Below, piece by piece: positions 1 through 5,692 of a DNA stretch of 9,054 bases; the first letter of the stretch is position 1, and the number at the start of each line of letters is the position of its first letter. The notes under the pieces were generated by a model. The model was not told the origin of the DNA. It made no database searches and saw nothing but the letters and a program-made list of their open reading frames with translations. Origin of the DNA: Clostridiales bacterium (GTDB taxonomy: Bacteria > Bacillota_A > Clostridia > Peptostreptococcales > Anaerovoracaceae); the NCBI GenBank assembly GCA_024697655.1, contig JAILFI010000132.1:1-9054 (forward strand), in the 5' to 3' direction. The position numbers and the translations under genes are program-made.

Positions 1-1
1 C

Positions 2-76
2 GTGAAGAACGCGGCGGGCTGGTACGTGCCGCTGACAAAGGACGAAGTCGTAAAAATCTATCAGGCGGCGAAGTAG
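2..76 (+). CDS. C-terminal tail of an unrecognised protein (partial, 5' end outside window)
   Basis: In the frame beginning at base 2 the sequence reads 24 codons and then TAG (74-76). The peptide includes AAGWYVPLTKDEVVKIYQ, an amphipathic and plausibly helical C-terminus. The stop is followed 56 bases later by a strong rho-independent hairpin, as expected for the end of a transcription unit, which is the main reason to think this frame is real. The other two + strand frames give no better reading. The tail is too short to assign to a family, so no function is proposed. Confidence 0.5.
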   Translation: MKNAAGWYVPLTKDEVVKIYQAAK

Positions 77-132
77 CAGTGTACAGTGAAACTGCAGTGT
101 TCTGAAGAGGGGCAACAAAGCTCAAAGACAAG

Positions 133-165
133 AAACCCCGGAGAAACTCTCCGGGGTTTTGTTTG
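133..165. terminator. Bidirectional rho-independent terminator
   Basis: A perfect 12-bp stem (AAACCCCGGAGA, 133-144, with TCTCCGGGGTTT, 148-159) closes a 3-base loop. On the + strand it is followed by TGTTTG, which is T-rich. On the - strand it is followed by a T-rich run (complement of 121-132). It lies between a gene ending at 76 (+) and one ending at 202 (-), so it can serve both convergent genes. Confidence 0.9.
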
Positions 166-201
166 TAAATCGATTGGCGTGTCCAATAGCCAGTGTAGCG
201 C

Positions 202-1593
202 CTACTGGTAAATGCCGATGCGCTGCAGTTCGACAAACTGCTTGGCGGCACGGGGCGTGCGGCCGCCCGCGCGGATGGCGAACGCCTCGGCTCTGGTGTG
301 CAGGATGTCTTCCGGCAGCAGGACGCCGTACTGCTTGGCGAGTTCGTCGACGATCGCGAGGTATTCGTCGTGATCAGGCCGCTGGAAGGTGATCGTCAGA
401 CCGAAGCGCGCCGAGAGACTCGAGATCTCCTGGAGCGTGTCGTTGACGTGCAGTTCGTCGCCGTCGCGGTCGGACATGGTCTCCTTGACGAGGTGGCGGC
501 GGTTGCTGGTCGCGTACACGACGATATTGTCGCCCTTATCGGAGATGCTGCCCTCGAGGATGCCCTTGAGCGAAGAGAAATTGTCATCGTTCGCTGTGAA
601 GGACAGGTCGTCGATATACAAAATGAACTTGAGCGGGATCGTGACGAGCGCTTCGATGAGGTTGGGGATCTCGAAGAGCTGGTCTTTGCGGACTTCAACG
701 AGGCGCAGACCCTGCTCGGAGTAGTCATTGGCGATGGCCTTGATGGTCGAACTCTTGCCGGTGCCGGCATCGCCGTACAGCAGCAGGTTGCTGGCGGGTT
801 CGCCCGCAAGGAGTGCCTCGGTATTGCGGATGATCATCTGCCGTTCGCGCTCATAGCCGTAAAGCTGCGACAGCGTGGTCTGATCCGGATGCGGGACGGG
901 CGCAAGACCGCCTTCGTTGATCGTGAACGCGCGGAACTGCGCGAAAATACCAAAGCCTGTCTTGTGGACTTCGCCCATTCTTTTCTCGTAGAGTTTGGCG
1001 AGGTCGATCTTCGAGTTGACCCAGGTCGGCAGGAACGCGCTGGCGGCGCGGGCGCCGGCGGGTGCATCGGGATCTTCGGGGTCGCCGGCTTTCGGCGATT
1101 CTTCGGCGTGGAACCCGATGGCTTCTTCCTCCTCGAGTTCATCGACGCGCAGGTAATCGATCATCGCTTTCACATCTTTGGAGGTGATCTCCGAGAGTGC
1201 CTGGAACAGCGCGAGTTCCTCTTTCACGGCGCGGCGGATCTCCGACGGGATCTTCGCCTTGCGCGCACGGAGCTGGACGTAGTAGTTGTCGTCCTCGAGG
1301 ATCGAGTCGCGGATGTAGGCGGCCAGGTCGATATGCGTATCTTTTTCGTCGCGCGTATCGGACATGACCACGCGGGCGGAAGACTGCTCGAACAGGGCGG
1401 CACAGAAGGTGCCGTACGCGGCGATCGCAGCCTCTTCCATTCCCGGAACGGCTTCTTTTTCACTCTTCTTCAGGATCTGGATGTCGGCGAGGATATCGAC
1501 GAGCGCCTGCAGACCGGCAAACACCGGATCCTTCAGCAGACCGTCGAAAACGACGAGCGCGTGGGAATGCAGGCTGAGTTCTTTAAAATTCAT
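202..1593 (-). CDS. DUF815 family AAA-type ATP-binding protein
   Basis: This 463-residue P-loop ATPase matches the DUF815 family, whose cellular role is not established. The N-terminal half (about 1-240) is mostly helical and contains an acidic stretch at 152-177 that looks like a linker. The ATPase core follows. Walker A is GDAGTGKS (274-281), and Walker B is FILYIDDL (323-330) with the Asp pair at 328-329. A sensor-1-like ATSNRRH sits at 361-367, a candidate arginine-finger segment SLSARFG at 392-398, and a sensor-2-like GGRTPRAAKQF at 443-453. The start is ATG 1591-1593 (read as CAT on +), with SD GAAAGGA (complement of 1602-1608) 8 bases upstream. It stands alone, divergent from the SanA-type gene and convergent with the gene ending at 76. 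The family assignment is secure; the function is unknown. Confidence 0.92.
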   Translation of the reverse strand: MNFKELSLHSHALVVFDGLLKDPVFAGLQALVDILADIQILKKSEKEAVPGMEEAAIAAYGTFCAALFEQSSARVVMSDTRDEKDTHIDLAAYIRDSILEDDNYYVQLRARKAKIPSEIRRAVKEELALFQALSEITSKDVKAMIDYLRVDELEEEEAIGFHAEESPKAGDPEDPDAPAGARAASAFLPTWVNSKIDLAKLYEKRMGEVHKTGFGIFAQFRAFTINEGGLAPVPHPDQTTLSQLYGYERERQMIIRNTEALLAGEPASNLLLYGDAGTGKSSTIKAIANDYSEQGLRLVEVRKDQLFEIPNLIEALVTIPLKFILYIDDLSFTANDDNFSSLKGILEGSISDKGDNIVVYATSNRRHLVKETMSDRDGDELHVNDTLQEISSLSARFGLTITFQRPDHDEYLAIVDELAKQYGVLLPEDILHTRAEAFAIRAGGRTPRAAKQFVELQRIGIYQ

Positions 1594-1625
1594 AGAATGG
1601 TTCCTTTCGTATTTACGGAATCGCT

Positions 1626-1675
1626 CCGCTGCAGGTTGTGCGCAGCGGCTCCGGCCGCCTTGCGGCTGCCGGGCA
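1626..1675 (-). promoter_or_regulatory. GC-rich double hairpin in the predicted DUF815 leader
   Basis: On the minus strand the leader can fold a hairpin with CCGG and CCGC arms separated by a bulge and an AAG loop (about 1653-1674). A second one has arms CCGCTGC/GCAGCGG (complement of 1642-1648 and 1626-1632) and a 9-base loop. Neither has a T-run after it, so these are not terminators. They sit between the predicted transcription start and the SD. Their function is unknown, and GC-rich sequence forms such folds readily. Confidence 0.4.
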
Positions 1676-1690
1676 TGTTGCTATGCGATT

Positions 1691-1720
1691 ATTTTAATGC
1701 GCACCGCCCGCAGGTGTCAA
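1691..1720 (-). promoter_or_regulatory. Sigma-A-type promoter for the DUF815 gene
   Basis: Read on the minus strand, a perfect TTGACA (complement of 1715-1720) is followed after 18 bases by TAAAAT (complement of 1691-1696), five of six matches to TATAAT. The start of transcription would fall near 1684, giving a leader of about 90 bases before the ATG. Confidence 0.7.
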
Positions 1721-1792
1721 CAAACCGCGCATGCAGACAACTTTAAGAATACATAAAGGCGGAGATAGGATACTGCCTGTAGTAATTAATAA

Positions 1793-1822
1793 AAGACACG
1801 TGGCCTGTGTATATGGTAGAAT
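1793..1822 (+). promoter_or_regulatory. Extended -10 promoter for the SanA-type gene
   Basis: The -10 is TAGAAT (1817-1822), preceded by TGG (1814-1816), which makes a TGn extended -10. AAGACA (1793-1798) stands 18 bases upstream as a -35 with four of six matches. Transcription would start near 1829, leaving a short leader that contains SD AAAGGAG (1838-1844). An inverted pair TGCCTGT (1774-1780) / ACAGGCA (1825-1831), plus an extra GCCTGT at 1803-1808, surrounds this promoter. Confidence 0.6.
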
Positions 1823-1848
1823 AAACAGGCAACTGCGAAAGGAGCATT

Positions 1849-2550
1849 ATGAAGCGATTCTTTCTGACGCTGATCATCGCGCTGCTGATCATCGCCGGAG
1901 CCGTCTACGGCGGCAGCTGGCTGGTGATCCATGAGACGGAAGACCTCGTGGCGGGACAGATGGTCGGTGACACATATACGGAAAACATAACTGCGGAAGA
2001 ACTCAGGGAGCAGGCGGATGCGTCCGATCTTTCGCTGCCCAACGGTCCCTTTGACTGCATCCTCGTGCTCGGCGCCGGCCTCAGCCCGGACGGTACGCCC
2101 AGCCCGATGCTCGAGGACCGGCTGGAACTGGCGATCTATCTGTACGGACAGGGGTATTCTTCGAAGATCCTGCTCAGCGGCGATAATGGGACCGAGTATT
2201 ACGACGAGGTCACCGCGATGCGTAATTTTGTGCTGGGACAGGGGGTCCCCGAAGCGGCGGTGGTCTGCGACTATGCAGGCTTTTCGACATATGACAGCAT
2301 GTACCGGGCGCAGGGGATCTTCGGTGTGCAGCGCGCGATCGTCGTCACACAGGGGTATCATCTGCCGCGGGCGCTGTTCATCGGCAAAGCGCTGGACATC
2401 GATGTCTGCGGCGCGGCGGCGGACCAGGAGACCTTCAGCGGGCAGGAAGCCCGCGAACTGCGCGAGATCGTGGCCCGGGACAAGGATCTGATCAAGAGTT
2501 TTATCAAGCCGGAAGCGCGGATCATGGGCGATCCGCTGCCGATCAAGTAA
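1849..2550 (+). CDS. SanA/YdcF-type DUF218 membrane-anchored protein
   Basis: This is a 233-residue protein with one N-terminal hydrophobic segment (about 4-25, following MKR), typical of a signal anchor with the rest outside the membrane. The DUF218 core runs from about 68 to 200. It includes ILVLGAG (71-77), PSPMLEDRL (84-92), ILLSGDNG (107-114), an EV.AMR.F segment (120-127), AGFSTYDSMYRA (143-154) and VVTQGYHLPRALFI (165-178). The last two blocks are close to those of SanA, an Enterobacteria protein linked to envelope barrier function at high temperature (vancomycin exclusion); its biochemical activity is not settled. SD AAAGGAG lies 4 bases before the ATG. The EFR1-type gene begins 18 bases after its stop, so the two are probably co-transcribed. 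The family call is firm; an envelope role is inferred from the homolog. Confidence 0.88.
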   Translation: MKRFFLTLIIALLIIAGAVYGGSWLVIHETEDLVAGQMVGDTYTENITAEELREQADASDLSLPNGPFDCILVLGAGLSPDGTPSPMLEDRLELAIYLYGQGYSSKILLSGDNGTEYYDEVTAMRNFVLGQGVPEAAVVCDYAGFSTYDSMYRAQGIFGVQRAIVVTQGYHLPRALFIGKALDIDVCGAAADQETFSGQEARELREIVARDKDLIKSFIKPEARIMGDPLPIK

Positions 2551-2568
2551 CAGCGGGAGGCATCATCC

Positions 2569-3558
2569 ATGCAGCAGATCAAAACAGTGATGGCAGCGTA
2601 TTGCAGTCCTGCCGGATCGACGCGGAAAGTGACGGTGGCTGTTGCGGCCGGTCTTGCGGAATCGCTTGGCGCAAAGCTGCGCGAATTCAACTGGACCGTG
2701 AAAAAGAACCGCGAATGGCGGCTCGAGTTCGGCCCGGCCGATCTTCTCGTGGTCGGCGCGCCGACGTACGCCGGTCGTCTTCCCAATCTGCTCATGCCGT
2801 ATGTCCGGGACAACCTGCTGACGGACCGGGAGAGCGCGGCGGCGCAGGCTGAGAGCGGCGTTCAGGCAGCGCCGGTCTTTGCGGTGCCGGTCGTCACATA
2901 CGGCGGCCGTGCTTTCGACAACGCGCTGGCGGAAGCGGCGGGACTGCTCAAAAAGAACGGTTTTACGGTCGCGGGCGGTGCGGCTGTGCCCTGCGAGCAT
3001 GTGTTCAGCGACCGGCTGCAGCCGGGACGGCCTGCGGAAGAAGATCTCGCGGCGGCGTACGCGTTCGGCGCGGCGCTCGGCGAAAAGCTGCAGGCGCATC
3101 TGGCGGCAGCGGAGGAAACAGACGGTGCAGCCGTCTTAAAGGAACCTGTCTTCCCCGGCGATTATGCGCCGGAATCGTTCTACCAGCCGCGCGATCTGGA
3201 TGGCAACCCGACGAATTTCCTCAAGGCGAAACCGGTCCTGCGGGACCGGCAGTGCATCGGCTGCGGCCGGTGTCAGAGCGTCTGCCCGATGGAAAGCATC
3301 CTCATGGAAAAGTGCGCCCCGAAAATGCCGCTCGGCGGTTCGGCAGGCGGGCTCGGCAGACCGGATCTGGCGGCCATGAAAGTGCAGCGGCCGGCTGTGC
3401 GGGGGGTCTGCATCAAGTGTCAGGCGTGCGTGAAAGCCTGTCCGCACGGGGCATGGGTCTTTGAGGACGAAGCGTTTCTTCGCCACGTCGAAATGCTGGA
3501 GCATACGTTCGGCGGCGCGGCGCGGGACAACGCGTTTTTCCTTCCGGCATCCGAATAA
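2569..3558 (+). CDS. EFR1-type flavodoxin-4Fe-4S ferredoxin fusion protein
   Basis: A 329-residue predicted cytoplasmic electron-transfer protein. The flavodoxin-like N-terminal half has a phosphate-loop segment CSPAGSTRKV (12-21), a GAPTYAGRLPN loop (63-73) and PVVTYGGRAFDNALAE (107-122), as expected around FMN. The C-terminal part has two 4Fe-4S motifs: C229-x2-C232-x2-C235-x3-C239-P and C281-x2-C284-x2-C287-x3-C291-P. The spacing between them (C239 to C281) is long and Gly-rich, with one extra Cys (249), and looks like an insertion of about 20 residues compared with the relatives I recall. The C-terminal segment HVEMLEHTF...NAFFL resembles the usual family ending. SD GGGAGG (2555-2560) is 8 bases before the ATG, and the gene lies directly downstream of the SanA-type gene. 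Its redox partner is not known; no dehydrogenase is encoded beside it. Confidence 0.88.
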   Translation: MQQIKTVMAAYCSPAGSTRKVTVAVAAGLAESLGAKLREFNWTVKKNREWRLEFGPADLLVVGAPTYAGRLPNLLMPYVRDNLLTDRESAAAQAESGVQAAPVFAVPVVTYGGRAFDNALAEAAGLLKKNGFTVAGGAAVPCEHVFSDRLQPGRPAEEDLAAAYAFGAALGEKLQAHLAAAEETDGAAVLKEPVFPGDYAPESFYQPRDLDGNPTNFLKAKPVLRDRQCIGCGRCQSVCPMESILMEKCAPKMPLGGSAGGLGRPDLAAMKVQRPAVRGVCIKCQACVKACPHGAWVFEDEAFLRHVEMLEHTFGGAARDNAFFLPASE

Positions 3559-3563
3559 AAAAG

Positions 3564-3588
3564 AAACGCCGCACGGGCGGCGTTTTTT
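3564..3588. terminator. Bidirectional rho-independent terminator
   Basis: A 9-bp stem, AAACGCCGC (3564-3572) with GCGGCGTTT (3577-3585), encloses loop ACGG. On + the run TTTTTTGTTT follows; on - the complement of the A-rich 3557-3563 supplies the T-run. It begins 6 bases after the EFR1-type stop and lies 40 bases beyond the rnhA stop, so it can end both convergent units. Confidence 0.92.
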
Positions 3589-3624
3589 GTTTGCGGGCAG
3601 TGCGGCGCTTTTGTTTGCGGGCAG
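3577..3624. repeat. Imperfect tandem duplication of the terminator's distal arm and tail
   Basis: The 16-base string TTTTGTTTGCGGGCAG occurs at 3585-3600 and again at 3609-3624. Each copy is preceded by GCGGCG (3577-3582 and 3602-3607), with a two-base versus one-base difference between them. The period is 24-25 bases. The second copy ends 4 bases before the rnhA stop codon, so it lies wholly in the convergent spacer. It lacks the left arm of the terminator stem. Confidence 0.85.
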
Positions 3625-3627
3625 CGT

Positions 3628-4170
3628 TTACCGCAGCGAGTCGACGCCCTGATTGGCGAGCGCGTCACAGCGGTTGTTCATTTCGACAATGTGCAGGAAA
3701 TCGTCATACGCAAATCCTGCCCCGTTCCATGCGAGGAACTGTTCGTAGTGCGCGTCCATGTTGGTGGACGGACTGTTCACATTGATATGCCCCTTGACCC
3801 GGTAGAACGTGATGGTGTGCGATTGCAGGAAGGGCAGGAGCTGTTCCCATAGATCCCGGTTTTCCACGGGCTGTTTTTTGGCGTTCTTCCAGCCGTTCTG
3901 CAGCCATTTCACATACCACTTTTTGCGGAAGCAGTCCATCAGGTAGGCGCTGTCGGAGAAGACTTCGATCGTCTGGCCTTCTTTTTTGAGCGCGCGGAAT
4001 GCTTCGAGCAGCGCTGTCATTTCCATGCGGTTGTTCGTCGTGTTGGCTTCGGCGCCGAAGATCTCCTTCGTATGGCCGGCATATTCAAGGACCGCGCCCC
4101 AGCCGCCGAGATTGGCTTCGTTCTGGTTGCCGGAGCAGGCGCCGTCCGTGTAGAGTCGCAGGATAGGCAT
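3628..4170 (-). CDS. rnhA: Ribonuclease HI (type 1 RNase H)
   Basis: This 180-residue enzyme cleaves the RNA strand of RNA/DNA hybrids (primers, R-loops) using two divalent metals. The catalytic carboxylates are all present: D9 in YTDGACSGN, E50 in NNRMEM, D73 in FSDSAY and D169 in NNRCDALAN. The flexible-loop His is H128 in VKGH. The basic WYVKWLQNGWKNAKKQ segment (85-100) matches the substrate-binding handle. Between H128 and D169 there are about 40 residues instead of the 10 or so in E. coli RNase HI, so an insertion of roughly 30 residues rich in aromatic and acidic residues separates the last two blocks. I recall this variant from Clostridia-type proteins. SD GAGGT (complement of 4176-4180) lies 5 bases before the ATG at 4168-4170. 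Confidence 0.95.
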   Translation of the reverse strand: MPILRLYTDGACSGNQNEANLGGWGAVLEYAGHTKEIFGAEANTTNNRMEMTALLEAFRALKKEGQTIEVFSDSAYLMDCFRKKWYVKWLQNGWKNAKKQPVENRDLWEQLLPFLQSHTITFYRVKGHINVNSPSTNMDAHYEQFLAWNGAGFAYDDFLHIVEMNNRCDALANQGVDSLR

Positions 4171-4206
4171 AGGATACCTCGTTCTTTGGGGATCATTGAT
4201 GCAGAT

Positions 4207-4215
4207 ATTGTATCA
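4207..4215 (-). promoter_or_regulatory. Extended -10 element for rnhA
   Basis: Read on the minus strand, TGATACAAT (complement of 4207-4215) is an extended -10, with TACAAT matching TATAAT at five of six positions. No recognisable -35 lies 16-18 bases upstream. Transcription would start near 4200, giving a leader of about 30 bases. Confidence 0.5.
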
Positions 4216-4286
4216 CATCCCGCTGCGCAGAGCGATGATTCCTGTTGAAATTGTCAGCATAGGTGGTTCTTTCGGGGGGCTGCTTA

Positions 4287-4295
4287 TGATATACT
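4287..4295 (+). promoter_or_regulatory. Extended -10 element for walJ
   Basis: TGATATACT is a TGn extended -10 with five of six matches in TATACT (4290-4295). An overlapping TATGAT (4285-4290) is an alternative. The -35 region (TTCTTT, 4267-4272) is poor. Transcription would begin near 4302, right at the SD, so the mRNA would have a very short leader of about 12 bases before ATG 4314. Confidence 0.5.
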
Positions 4296-4303
4296 ACATG
4301 TTT

Positions 4304-4308
4304 GGAGG
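4304..4308 (+). promoter_or_regulatory. Ribosome binding site that fixes the walJ start
   Basis: GGAGG (4304-4308) lies 5 bases before ATG 4314. An in-frame TTG at 4302-4304 overlaps this SD and so cannot be the start it directs. ATG 4314 is the supported start, and it places the family's LTFCAIASGSSGNSY block at residue 3. Confidence 0.85.
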
Positions 4309-4313
4309 TTTAT

Positions 4314-5126
4314 ATGGATCTGACATTCTGTGCCATCGCGAGCGGCAGCAGCGGCAATAGCTATATGGTCCGCAGCGACGAGACGGTGCTGCTCGTAGAT
4401 GCCGGCATCAGCGGCAAGCGTATCAAAGAAGGACTGGAAAAAGGCGGTGCCTCTTTGGATGCGGTGGATGCGATCCTTGTGACCCACGAACACAGCGACC
4501 ATGTGCGCAGCCTCGGCATCATGCAGCGCAAGTGCCCCGGCGCGCAGGTCTGGTCGAACATCGGCACGTTCCGCCGGATCAGCGGCGACGTCGAAGACGG
4601 CCGGCACAGCACTTTCACGACAGGAGAAGCATTCCGCATCGGCGATATCACGGTCGATCCGTTCCCGGTGTCGCACGACGCGGCGGAGCCGGTGGGATTT
4701 GTCTTCCGGAAGGGCGATTCCAGGATCGCGATCGTGACCGATACGGGCTACGTCTCCGACGAAATCTTTGAAGCGATCGTGGGCAGCGACCTGGTGATCC
4801 TCGAAGCGAACCACGATGAGAATGTCCTGCGGTACTGCCGGTATCCGTTCCATATCAAGCAGCGGATCCTGAGCGACCACGGCCATCTGTGCAACGAAGC
4901 GGCAGCGGACTGCATCGAGCGGCTGCTCCGCGAAAGCGACAAGCTGCCGGTGATCCTCCTGGCGCATCTGTCAAAGGAAAACAACACCCCGGACATGGCT
5001 CTGATCACGGTGCGCAACGCGCTGGAAGCGTCTGACGCGTTTGCCGCCAGAGAGGAATCGCTCCGCGACCTTCGCCTCGAGGTCCTCTCCCGCAGCGAAC
5101 CAGGCAAGGTCTATCAGATCGGCTGA
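4314..5126 (+). CDS. walJ: WalJ/YycJ-type MBL-fold metallohydrolase
   Basis: A 270-residue metallo-beta-lactamase fold protein. It opens with the family's characteristic ASGSSGNSY (9-17). The metal ligands are visible: THEHSDH (57-63; H58, H60, D62, H63), H121 in PVSHDA, D143 in VTDTGY and H218 in LAHLSKENN. A further conserved segment, SDHGHLCN, lies at 187-194. In Bacillus the homolog belongs to the walRKHIJ cluster and is tied to cell-wall metabolism and coordination of division with replication; its substrate is unresolved, and nuclease activity has been suggested for relatives. Here there is no walRKHI upstream (RNase HI is divergent instead), but rlmH still follows after 72 bases, as in other Bacillota. 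This supports walJ over a generic MBL protein. Confidence 0.9.
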   Translation: MDLTFCAIASGSSGNSYMVRSDETVLLVDAGISGKRIKEGLEKGGASLDAVDAILVTHEHSDHVRSLGIMQRKCPGAQVWSNIGTFRRISGDVEDGRHSTFTTGEAFRIGDITVDPFPVSHDAAEPVGFVFRKGDSRIAIVTDTGYVSDEIFEAIVGSDLVILEANHDENVLRYCRYPFHIKQRILSDHGHLCNEAAADCIERLLRESDKLPVILLAHLSKENNTPDMALITVRNALEASDAFAAREESLRDLRLEVLSRSEPGKVYQIG

Positions 5127-5198
5127 CACAGCCGTTTCGCCCGGACAGTCACACCGGCGCGCCGGGAGACCGAAATCAACAGAAAGCAAAAGATAACT

Positions 5199-5648
5199 AT
5201 GAACATCCGGATCGTCTGTATCGGAAAACTGAAAGAAAAGTACTGGAAGGACGCACTGGCGGAATACGCCAAACGCCTTTCGGCCTACTGCACGTTCACG
5301 GTCACCGAACTCAAAGAGGATCCGCGCGACGATATTGAAAAGGAAGGCGAGGAGATCCTCCGGCACATCGGGAAGAGCGAGCATGTCATCACGCTTGAGA
5401 TCCGCGCGAAGATGAAGTCCAGCGAGGAACTGGCAGAGCGCATCGGTGATCTGGGGCTTGCGGGAAAGAGCGATGTGACCTTTGTCATCGGCGGCAGCAA
5501 CGGGCTGTCCGCTGCGGTGAGCGCCCGGGCAGACGAAAAACTGTCTTTCTCCCCGATGACCTTCCCGCACCAGATGATGCGGGTCATCCTGGCCGAACAG
5601 ATCTACCGGAGTTTCAAGATCCTTCGCGGCGAAGCGTACCATAAATAG
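5199..5648 (+). CDS. rlmH: 23S rRNA (pseudouridine-1915 N3)-methyltransferase RlmH
   Basis: A 149-residue SPOUT-class methyltransferase, close to the family's usual 155-159. It uses S-adenosylmethionine to methylate pseudouridine 1915 in helix 69 of 23S rRNA on the assembled 70S ribosome. Visible blocks are MNIRIVCIGKLKEKYW (1-16), the SAM-binding FVIGGSNGLS (95-104) and the C-terminal knot PHQMMRVILAEQIYR...GEAYHK (123-149). The central loop around 40-50 is a few residues shorter than in Bacillus. RAKMKSSE (69-76) has Ala where many homologs have Gly. No strong SD is present; AGAAAG (5181-5186) is the only partial match, 12 bases before the ATG, so translation may be modest or linked to walJ. 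The 72-base gap from walJ includes a 12-bp palindrome (5154-5165) and no terminator. Confidence 0.96.
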   Translation: MNIRIVCIGKLKEKYWKDALAEYAKRLSAYCTFTVTELKEDPRDDIEKEGEEILRHIGKSEHVITLEIRAKMKSSEELAERIGDLGLAGKSDVTFVIGGSNGLSAAVSARADEKLSFSPMTFPHQMMRVILAEQIYRSFKILRGEAYHK

Positions 5649-5692
5649 ACACATCGATTAACAGCTTCATTATTTCCAGTAACAAGAAACCT

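Noticed and set aside
298..1746. A 482-codon open frame on the + strand, antisense to the DUF815 gene and slightly longer than it
   Set aside because: The minus-strand frame has Walker A, Walker B, sensor motifs, an SD and a promoter. The + frame is low-complexity (Val/Asp/Arg/Phe) and is the usual mirror of GC-rich codon use.
4302..4313. Earlier TTG start for walJ
   Set aside because: The TTG overlaps the GGAGG that serves as SD; ATG 4314 is correctly spaced and matches the family N-terminus.
5154..5165. Perfect 12-bp palindrome CCGGCGCGCCGG between walJ and rlmH
   Set aside because: It has no loop and no T-run, so it is not a terminator. It is a single GC-rich palindrome with no sign of function.
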